Below, piece by piece: positions 58,047 through 64,000 of a DNA stretch of 64,000 bases. This DNA comes from Bhargavaea beijingensis (GTDB taxonomy: Bacteria > Bacillota > Bacilli > Bacillales_A > Planococcaceae): NCBI RefSeq assembly GCF_900101985.1, contig NZ_FNAR01000001.1, positions 1 through 64,000 on the forward strand, in the 5' to 3' direction. Position numbers and translations under genes: made by a program. Position 1 is the stretch's first letter. Every line of letters begins with the position of its first letter. The notes beneath the pieces were generated by a model that made no database searches, was not told the DNA's origin, and was given only the letters and a program-made list of their open reading frames with translations.

Positions 58047-58801
58047 TGCTGTCGAAGAGAAGTGAGGAGTTTATCGCAAACGTCCGGATGTACCTGATGA
58101 CGTCCGGCAAGAACGAACGGGAAATCGATGAAGTCGCGGAAGAGCTGGAGGACCATCTTGCAGAGCTTGAGATTCGCGGGGAAAGTGTGGACAGAATCAC
58201 TGGCGGATCACCAAGGGAATACCTCGCGTCGCTTGAACAGGAGATGGACAACGACTATGCCGGCTGGCTCAAGTATGTGCCTGCGTTTCTGGTGTCATTT
58301 GCCGCTTTTGCCGCCATGGGCCCGGCCATCCGAGGAATGTTTTCTCTCAATCTGCTGCAGCTGATCGGCTATCCGGTTGTTGCTGGAGTGGTCATCATGC
58401 TTTACCGGACCATGTTCCGTAAGATGGCTGCCGGCCAGTGGAGCGATAAAAAACTGTTCCTTGTGGGGGGCGGCCTGTCGATGCTGTCCGTTCTCCTATT
58501 TGTCGGTGTGCTTCTGGCTGGTTCCTTTATCATGGATCCGTTCTACACGGCCGGCCGGACCGGAAACTTGGTGATCATCCTGCTGTCGGCAACGGCGTTT
58601 GCAGCGGCAGCGGCCATGATGGGCTCCTGGCTCCTCATCACGATTCCTGTAGCGCTTTTTCTGCCGGAGTGGCTGATCCTTTCCATGCCGCTCCAGGAGG
58701 AAGCCAAAATGCTTTTCTCTGCCGTCCTCCCATTTATTGCTGTCGTTCTCGTCCTTGCAGCTCACTTGCTTTACGAAAAACGCAAGGCTGATGATGTATA
58801 A
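58043..58801 (+). CDS. HAAS-domain membrane protein, PadR partner
   Basis: A 252-residue protein. The N-terminal 65 residues (SEEFIANVRMYLMTSGKNEREIDEVAEELEDHLAELEIRG) are a HAAS/DUF1129-type signalling domain. Six hydrophobic helices follow between residues 75 and 245. Genes of this type are found beside PadR regulators in Bacillales and are thought to sense membrane or envelope state. It overlaps padR by four bases. Confidence 0.8.
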   Translation: MMLSKRSEEFIANVRMYLMTSGKNEREIDEVAEELEDHLAELEIRGESVDRITGGSPREYLASLEQEMDNDYAGWLKYVPAFLVSFAAFAAMGPAIRGMFSLNLLQLIGYPVVAGVVIMLYRTMFRKMAAGQWSDKKLFLVGGGLSMLSVLLFVGVLLAGSFIMDPFYTAGRTGNLVIILLSATAFAAAAAMMGSWLLITIPVALFLPEWLILSMPLQEEAKMLFSAVLPFIAVVLVLAAHLLYEKRKADDV

Positions 58802-58849
58802 AAAGCCCCGGCTGTCGTCCGCTCATGCGGTCAGGTTGCCGGGTTTTTG
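58801..58849 (+). terminator. Terminator of the PadR/HAAS operon
   Basis: CCCGGC pairs with GCCGGG at the base with an inner GC/GC pairing; A's precede and T's follow. Confidence 0.7.
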
Positions 58850-58896
58850 TCTGGCACCCGCGTGATGACTTGCACATGTGCAGGCCAGCCCATCCG

Positions 58897-59013
58897 GTAT
58901 CGAGACATTCAGCGCAGGTATCGGGGCATTCACGGCAAGTATCGAAACATTCAGCATGGGTATCGGGACATTCATGGCCAGTATCGAGACATTCGGTCGC
59001 AGTATCGCTTTCC
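58897..59013. repeat. Intergenic tandem array, 21-bp period, core GTATCGRRRCATTC
   Basis: Units start at 58897, 58918, 58939, 58960 and 58981, with a partial unit at 59002. Each has a 14-bp core GTATCG-RRR-CATTC and a 7-bp variable tail. The 327-base gap between the convergent HAAS and acetamidase genes holds only two terminators and this array. Several frames are open on both strands because the period is seven codons; none has gene-like support. Confidence 0.85.
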
Positions 59014-59091
59014 GCATGAGCCACGGCAACAGCAATTGCTGGAACGGGCATTCAACCGGACGGAGAAACCCTCGTCCTTATTTAATAAGAT

Positions 59092-59120
59092 AAAGCCGGC
59101 TCCCCATCGGAAACCGGCTT
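59092..59120 (-). terminator. Terminator of the acetamidase gene (minus strand)
   Basis: AAGCCGG pairs with CCGGCTT; on the minus strand the stem is followed by TTTATCTTATT. Confidence 0.7.
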
Positions 59121-59128
59121 GTCCCATC

Positions 59129-60034
59129 TTATTCGAACAGCGTCACATTGTATGCATCCAGGACGTACTTCGGCACGAAGAATCTTGCCGTCATGAGCGG
59201 ATCGACAATCTGGCTGATCTGCGACTGTCCGGCGGCGCTCAACATCATGGCCAGGTCTGCGGCGCCGAGGCCGGTCCTTGTAAGCAGGAAGTCTGCCATC
59301 TCTTCGACGGCCGCTTTTGCCGCTTCATCGAGAGTCGGTTTCGAGACGAGGAATGCGATGCCGTCCCCGTTCTCGAGGAGCGGGTGGCGGAGGGCGCCTT
59401 CCTTCACGACTTCAAGCGTAACGGTCGCCTTGCCGGGCACCTCAATGCCCGAGACGCCGATTTCACCGTCGCCCATCGCCGCATGGAAATCGCCGAGTGC
59501 AAACAGTGCGCCTTCCGCGAACACCGGGAAGTAAAGCGTCGCGCCCTCGGCGATCAGGGTCGTGTCCATGTTGCCGCCGTGTGCGCCGGGCGTCCCGCAC
59601 GGCACGGGCTCGCCTTCAGGAGCGACGCCGATCACACCGATCATCTTGTTGAGCGGGATCTTCAGCTTGTCGTCAAAGACGGCGTGATCGCCCTCGACCG
59701 GGATGATCTTGGACGCCATTTCTTCCTGGCGGTGTCCGAGCACGCCGAGATCAGGGCCTGTTGCCATCACTCCCTGGTTTCCGATTTCAAGCTTCTCGAT
59801 CCGCACTTTCAGCACATCGCCCGGCTGTGCCCCTTCCACATAAATCGGCCCCGTCGCGGGGTTGATCCGCTCCCAGTCGATGCCCCCGATTTTCGTATCG
59901 GCCGACTGGACCTGGTTTTCAAAGCAGTCATAGGTTTCGATTTCGATTGTCGTTCCCGACTCCACGCGCTTGACCGGTTCGTGTGTTTTGTCGAACGCAT
60001 AGATCACATCTTTGCACGCCAGCGTTTCTGCCAT
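59129..60034 (-). CDS. Acetamidase/formamidase family protein
   Basis: A 301-residue FmdA/AmdA-type amidase that hydrolyses short aliphatic amides to acid and ammonia. Typical segments are GTTIEIETYDCFENQV near residue 27, NPATGPIYVEGAQPGDVLKVRIEKL near 57, CGTPGAHGGNMDTTLIAEGATLYFPVFAEGALFALGDFHAAMGDGEIG near 145-195 (metal-binding region) and the TRTGLG segment near 252. The ribosome site AAGGGGG is clear. Such enzymes supply nitrogen; the substrate is unproven. Confidence 0.92.
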   Translation of the reverse strand: MAETLACKDVIYAFDKTHEPVKRVESGTTIEIETYDCFENQVQSADTKIGGIDWERINPATGPIYVEGAQPGDVLKVRIEKLEIGNQGVMATGPDLGVLGHRQEEMASKIIPVEGDHAVFDDKLKIPLNKMIGVIGVAPEGEPVPCGTPGAHGGNMDTTLIAEGATLYFPVFAEGALFALGDFHAAMGDGEIGVSGIEVPGKATVTLEVVKEGALRHPLLENGDGIAFLVSKPTLDEAAKAAVEEMADFLLTRTGLGAADLAMMLSAAGQSQISQIVDPLMTARFFVPKYVLDAYNVTLFE

Positions 60035-60164
60035 TACCGATTGCCCCCTTGCAGACTTGTTGCCAATAGTCTATCAATTTAGCGGCGTTCTGACCAGTGA
60101 TGCCCTGGCCGAGGTTCAGATGCACTCATTTCACACTTCGGACCGCTCGCACAACCAAAGAGAA

Positions 60165-60488
60165 TCATTCCTCTTCGCCAAACCCCGGGTGCCATCTGTA
60201 TCGCTCCATGTCCACACGCTTTCCGCCGATTACAAGTACCCCTTCTTCACGCAGCCGCTCCTCCTGCTCAAAAGCGGCCTCCCCGTCACTGATGACGATT
60301 TCGCCCTTTGCGTTCACAATGCGGTGCCAAGGGATGCCGTGCTTCCGGCTCATCGAGTGAAGAATTCTGGAAACCTGGCGCGCCCCTCCCGGATTGCCGG
60401 CAAGACGCGCAATCTGCCCGTAGGAGGCGACCGTTCCGGCCGGCACTTCTTTCAAAAGCTTCACGACCCGCTCCGTAAAGTCTTCCAT
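60165..60488 (-). CDS. Alkyltransferase-like protein (MGMT family, no active cysteine)
   Basis: A 107-residue protein with the DNA-binding domain of O6-alkylguanine transferases: VPAGTVASYGQIARLAGNPGGARQVSRIL near residue 15, then PWHRIVNAKGEI. The active-site PCHR of the repair enzymes is replaced by PWHR, so it cannot accept alkyl groups. ATL proteins of this type bind O6-alkylguanine and hand lesions to nucleotide excision repair. It overlaps the PH-domain gene upstream by 28 bases. Confidence 0.92.
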   Translation of the reverse strand: MEDFTERVVKLLKEVPAGTVASYGQIARLAGNPGGARQVSRILHSMSRKHGIPWHRIVNAKGEIVISDGEAAFEQEERLREEGVLVIGGKRVDMERYRWHPGFGEEE

Positions 60489-62017
60489 GATTCCGCCTCC
60501 TCATCTGCCCGTACCAGTTCCGGATTCCGTTCCGTATACCATCGGTTAAACTGTTCCGCCGCCGATTTCGGCAAATCCTTCAGTTCCTCGACATGGACCG
60601 GCTTCGCCCGGTTGGTCGTGCCGACTGTGGCGACACCGAACCGCTTCTGCAGAAATGACTGGGATACCGCGGCCTCGATGACTTTCTCCCGTCTGGTCAC
60701 GAACGTTTCACGCGACAGGCCGCCTTTACTGAATTGGACAAGCGGGCCGCGGATGGCATAACGGGTATTGCGGTAGTCAAAGTACCTCAGGGCATAAGTG
60801 AAGACAAAAAGTGCCGCTGCAAGTACCGGCCAGTCCGGGACAAATGGGAAGTCGGGACGCCAGAAGGAAAGCACGAGGGTGCCGATCATGGCGGTCCACG
60901 GGAAACGGAGCATCCGTACAGTCAGCGCTGCCTTTGGAAGACGCTCCATCCCGTCCAGCACCCGGATGTCGGGAAGCAGCTCGCCGACCAGCTCAACCGC
61001 GCGCTGCTTCCCGAGAAATGGATAAAGTGAGCTGATGTCTTCGAGTCCTTCTTCAAAACTCCCCACGGTAACAAGCTTGGCCTCAGCGAGCCCAAGCAAC
61101 CGCTTAAACGGCGTTTCGGTGATTTGGATGGCCTGGACATGCTTTTTCCTGACGGAGAGCGAGTGCTCCGTCAGCACGCCCCTCCGGATGTAAATCCGCT
61201 CGTCATCCGATGAAATCTCGTACCGGCCATACTTCAAATAGGTCCTGATGATGCCGAACGCGATCGCCGCGACTGCGAACAGGGCGACAGTGATGACGAG
61301 CACGATTCCGGAACCAGCCAGGAACGACAGGAAACCCTCTGCCCGGCTGTCGAGATCAAAGAAGTCATCGATGTTCGAATAAAGGGTCGCGAGCACGGGG
61401 ATGAGTGCGATAAAACTGAACGACAGGAACGATGCCTTCAGAACGTCTTTAAGCTCCGGCGTGAAGTGGACGGTACGGATTTTCCCGGGGAGGGGCCCGG
61501 TACCGGCCATTTGCTGAGCTTCACCGCCTATGCTGCCTGATCCGGTAACCGGCCGGTCCGCTTCCATCCGCTCCTTCCGGTAACCGTCCAGCGCCTCTTC
61601 GATCCGGGCGGCTTCCGCCTTTGTGATCGCAGGGAATTTCACGCTGGCATCCTCGCCGTCCGCGCCGGTTTCGAGGGTGAGCGAGGTCAGGCCGAACAAC
61701 CGTAGAACGGCCGGCACTTGCCGATTGACGTTCTGCACGCGGCGGAACGGCACATTGCGATGCTTACGGGAAATGATGCCGCTGTTTATCTGTACCGAAT
61801 CGGCCTCAAGCCGGTAGGTCGTGCGCCACCAGGACAGGATGATGTTTAGGGTGGAAATCGCGATGGCCGCGATGAAAATCCAGCGGCCCGCCACCACCCA
61901 TCCCGCATCGGAGCCTCTCCTGAGGACGAACAGGAAGATGAACACAATAGCGCTGTTTTTGACGAGTTCATAAAGCGACAGGAGGATCCGCCCGGGATGC
62001 ATACGCCGGCTTTCCAT
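60461..62017 (-). CDS. YdbT-like membrane protein with PH-like (bPH2) domains
   Basis: A 518-residue protein with paired hydrophobic helices near 12-32, 40-60, 190-215, 235-260 and 365-400, alternating with bPH2 domains (RLEADSVQINSGIISRKHRNVPFRRVQNVN near 70, ISSDDERIYIRRGVLTEHSLSVRKKHVQAIQI near 275 and YAIRGPLVQFSKGGLSRETFVTRREKVIEA near 425). In Bacillus YdbS and YdbT occur together and help resistance to some membrane-active peptides, as I recall. ATG 62017 overlaps the previous stop by one base. Confidence 0.85.
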   Translation of the reverse strand: MESRRMHPGRILLSLYELVKNSAIVFIFLFVLRRGSDAGWVVAGRWIFIAAIAISTLNIILSWWRTTYRLEADSVQINSGIISRKHRNVPFRRVQNVNRQVPAVLRLFGLTSLTLETGADGEDASVKFPAITKAEAARIEEALDGYRKERMEADRPVTGSGSIGGEAQQMAGTGPLPGKIRTVHFTPELKDVLKASFLSFSFIALIPVLATLYSNIDDFFDLDSRAEGFLSFLAGSGIVLVITVALFAVAAIAFGIIRTYLKYGRYEISSDDERIYIRRGVLTEHSLSVRKKHVQAIQITETPFKRLLGLAEAKLVTVGSFEEGLEDISSLYPFLGKQRAVELVGELLPDIRVLDGMERLPKAALTVRMLRFPWTAMIGTLVLSFWRPDFPFVPDWPVLAAALFVFTYALRYFDYRNTRYAIRGPLVQFSKGGLSRETFVTRREKVIEAAVSQSFLQKRFGVATVGTTNRAKPVHVEELKDLPKSAAEQFNRWYTERNPELVRADEEAESWKTLRSGS

Positions 62018-62514
62018 CACTCTTCCTCCTCCCGGATCTTCGCGAGCCGGGCGATCCGATTGCGGAATTCTTTGGCTTCCTGCTCCGGCAGCGCAGGGAT
62101 GGAGTGGTTCGATCCCATCGTGCCGACCGTGAGCGTGTACAGGCCGTATTTCCGTAAAAGCGGGCCCTGTTCAAGCCCGACATACTGGACCTTTGTCATC
62201 GGAACCGTCTGGTGCTGGACGGTGAGGACACCGTGCCGCATCTGGACGAATTCCTCGTCCGCCCCGTAACGCCACGTCCGCTGAAGAATCACGGGCTCGA
62301 TCAAAATTGAATACACCGCCGACAGGGCTGTCAGGCCGCCGAATATCCACAGCACGGTCATGGCCCAGTCCCACCAGCCAAAACGGCTCCCGGCGATGAT
62401 GAGGCCCGCGAACACGAGCAGCGTGATGCCGTGGCCGATCGTATTTGACAGCCGCCATACCGTCACCGCTTTTTTTGAGATTCTTCCTTCCGGTTCCCTG
62501 ATGTCGAGTTCCAT
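62017..62514 (-). CDS. YdbS-like membrane protein with PH-like (bPH2) domain
   Basis: A 165-residue partner of the YdbT-like protein. It has two membrane helices (residues about 27-47 and 51-72), then a bPH2 domain with GADEEFVQMRHGVLTVQHQTVPMTKVQYVGLEQGPLLRKYGL and MGSNHSIPALPEQEAKEFRNRIA. ATG 62514 is preferred, seven bases after CGGAGGTG; an open extension of 20 residues upstream lacks a ribosome site. The one-base overlap couples it to the YdbT-like gene. Confidence 0.87.
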   Translation of the reverse strand: MELDIREPEGRISKKAVTVWRLSNTIGHGITLLVFAGLIIAGSRFGWWDWAMTVLWIFGGLTALSAVYSILIEPVILQRTWRYGADEEFVQMRHGVLTVQHQTVPMTKVQYVGLEQGPLLRKYGLYTLTVGTMGSNHSIPALPEQEAKEFRNRIARLAKIREEEE

Positions 62515-62637
62515 TGCCCTGCACCTCCGATAAATCTTATTTCCTATACGGAACGGTGTGTGTGAAGGTTTCACGGAACCAGGGCAGCCGTTCTTCCGTA
62601 TACGGTATCATGAAAGCATAAGACGGGAGGTGCCGGG

Positions 62638-64000
62638 ATGAAACAATGGGTGATGGCGGGTCTCTTGGTGCTGATCATGCTGGCCGGGGCTGTTCCTGCA
62701 TCCGCCGCGGATCTGAAAGTGAGCAAATCCCAGGTCCGGCTCTGGATCGGTCCTGACGGCGCGGTGAGAGTCAACGAAATCCATACGTATGAAATTCCTG
62801 ACGGGACCGATGGGGTGTTGCGGGACTTTACTTATGGCACCCATGAAAATGTAAGCGGGTTCCGCGCAGGCGAAGTGGACGGCTCGGCACGGGTCGGTGA
62901 AGTCGCGGACGAAGAGGTCCGTCCCGTCGCGGTGAAGGAAGGCGGAACCGGCTGGGAGCTGCTTATGGACGGCCGGGGAGGAAAGCGGACCTTCCTCTTG
63001 TCTTACTTACTGGAAGATGCGCTGAAGGTGTACGGCGGATACAGCGATCTTGAGGTCGGGCTATTCTCCAGCACCAGCTACGAGTTTGAGGGGCTCCGGA
63101 ATTTCGAAGTTTCCGTGGTCCTGCCCGGCAATGCCGGCGCCGCTTCGATCCGGCCGTACACGAGGAACATGAACGGTTCAGAGGTGGATGTGAAGGATAA
63201 TGGCGTCATTTTCCATGACCCGCTCGTCGAGGAACCGCTGGACGCGGCCTACCGCTTGTTTTTCCCGTCCGATGTGATGGCGGACGCTGTGAAAGGGAAC
63301 GCACCGCAGACTTTGGAGGAAGCCGCAAAGGCGGAGGAAAAGCGCTACACCTATCTTGCGGCGATCCGTCCGTACCGGGAAACGTTTGAGAACGCCGGGT
63401 TCCCGATCGCCCTGGCATTTATCCTGGCCGGATTGGCGGGCTTGGCCATGCCCCAGCGGCTGCCCATCGCAAAAAGGGATGAAGCGATGATCCTTTCCCT
63501 GGATCTCGTCTACCTGCATTTCGTCCGCTGGGCGGGTCGCTTCACACCCCGTGCGACAGATGCGGTGCTATATGGGCTTCTTGAAAAACGTGCGGTGTCC
63601 GTCATCGGAGGTCCGGGCGAACAGGTCTGGGAGGTGAAGGGCGGCACGGACCGTCTTGAGCCGCATGAGCAGCTGTTCATCAGGAAACTGTTTCGCAATA
63701 CTGGCGGCCGGCGCATCCTCGGTCCGGCAGAAATCAAGTCGGACCGGGCAAAGCGGGCGCTGAAGGAATGGCACAGGTCCGTTCTCCTCATGTTGGAGGA
63801 AGCGGGCACGATGAACCTGAAAATCCCGAAGCGCGTCCTGCTGATCTCCGCACTTATCCCAACAGCTGCCGCCATGATTGGAGTCGTGGTCGCCGCGATG
63901 CCGGCGGGATGGCTTGCGGCATTTCTGGCGGGCATACTCGTCTTTTTGTACCTCCATGCGAAGAACATGCATTGGCGCTGGCTCGGTATCGCCTACGGGC
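62638..64000 (+). CDS. DUF2207 membrane protein, 3' end outside the window
   Basis: The first 454 codons of a predicted membrane protein with a signal peptide (MKQWVMAGLLVLIMLAGAV, cleavage near ASA-ADL). An extracytoplasmic beta-rich DUF2207 domain follows (VRVNEIHTYEIPDGTDGVLRDFTYG, then LEVGLFSSTSYEFEGLRNFEVSVVLPG). A helix lies near residue 260 and a cytoplasmic part (RDEAMILSLDLVYLHFVRWAGRFTPRATDAVLYGLLEK) that extends to further helices at the edge. The frame is open to the end of the window. AAGACGGGAGG precedes the ATG. The function of the family is unknown. Divergent from the YdbS/YdbT pair. Confidence 0.82.
   Translation, partial: MKQWVMAGLLVLIMLAGAVPASAADLKVSKSQVRLWIGPDGAVRVNEIHTYEIPDGTDGVLRDFTYGTHENVSGFRAGEVDGSARVGEVADEEVRPVAVKEGGTGWELLMDGRGGKRTFLLSYLLEDALKVYGGYSDLEVGLFSSTSYEFEGLRNFEVSVVLPGNAGAASIRPYTRNMNGSEVDVKDNGVIFHDPLVEEPLDAAYRLFFPSDVMADAVKGNAPQTLEEAAKAEEKRYTYLAAIRPYRETFENAGFPIALAFILAGLAGLAMPQRLPIAKRDEAMILSLDLVYLHFVRWAGRFTPRATDAVLYGLLEKRAVSVIGGPGEQVWEVKGGTDRLEPHEQLFIRKLFRNTGGRRILGPAEIKSDRAKRALKEWHRSVLLMLEEAGTMNLKIPKRVLLISALIPTAAAMIGVVVAAMPAGWLAAFLAGILVFLYLHAKNMHWRWLGIAYG

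Noticed and set aside
58847-60082. 411-residue plus-strand frame opposite the acetamidase gene
   Set aside because: Its beginning is translated 21-bp repeats and the remainder is the reverse of a well supported gene.

Overview
The window looks like a chromosomal segment of a high-GC member of the Bacillales, most like the Planococcaceae (for example Bhargavaea). That placement is an inference from the gene families (staphylococcal-type NreABC, YtrA-like GntR, RacE/MurI, GlsA, YdbS/YdbT pair), the purine-rich ribosome binding sites and GC-rich codon use. Three stretches break this composition: about 20.9-23.8 kb (very AT-rich), about 23.8-30.3 kb (intermediate) and about 50.8-55.0 kb (the regulator is AT-rich). 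They look acquired or exchanged.

Layout. 1-0.1 kb: tail of an ABC ATPase. 0.57-11.6 kb: nitrate respiration (narGHJI, oxygen/nitrate sensor nreABC, a hemerythrin-like protein, and a NarK transporter carrying a C-terminal PAS domain). 11.7-17.9 kb: a near complete molybdenum cofactor set (moeB, moaB, moaC, moeA, mobB, moaE, moaD, mobA, moaA), which supplies the NarG cofactor. 18.1-20.8 kb: small hypothetical protein, AAC(3)-family acetyltransferase, aldehyde dehydrogenase. 21.0-23.8 kb: AT-rich peptide-export cassette (possible peptide, membrane protein, FtsX-like permease, ATPase, 57-residue membrane protein). 24.0-30.3 kb: one LXG polymorphic toxin with a nuclease tip, surrounded by ten tandem YezG/DUF600-type immunity genes. 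30.4-41.0 kb: GNAT enzyme, then D-aminopeptidase, LD-carboxypeptidase, C26 amidotransferase and M19 dipeptidase genes followed by a complete oligopeptide/dipeptide ABC importer. 41.4-47.8 kb: thioesterase, coiled-coil protein, TauE/SafE exporter, and a five-gene GntR/ABC operon resembling ytr. 48.0-50.6 kb: glutamate racemase, a membrane-anchored M15 peptidase, a 31-residue membrane peptide and glutaminase. 50.8-55.2 kb: a PlcR-like receptor divergent from a split lantibiotic-dehydratase-like pair, followed by a 36-residue PapR-like peptide. 55.2-64 kb: mscL, an SOS-box small WYL-like gene, M28 aminopeptidase, PadR/HAAS pair, acetamidase, alkyltransferase-like protein, YdbT/YdbS PH-domain pair and a truncated DUF2207 gene.

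The most interesting locus is 50.7-55.2 kb. The receptor closely resembles PlcR, including its recognition helix. A perfect PlcR-box sequence lies just before the peptide gene, and that peptide ends in a core (IPYEL) resembling the LPFEF of PapR. Between receptor and peptide sit separate glutamylation-like and elimination-like LanB proteins, so this may be a quorum-sensing system coupled to, or using, RiPP-type modification. The peptide importer at 35-41 kb could return the signal to the cytoplasm.

A second unexplained feature is a set of five intergenic arrays of 20- or 21-bp repeats, in four sequence families, each made of a constant core and a variable spacer. They lie at 0.17, 17.95, 32.79, 41.12 and 58.90 kb.
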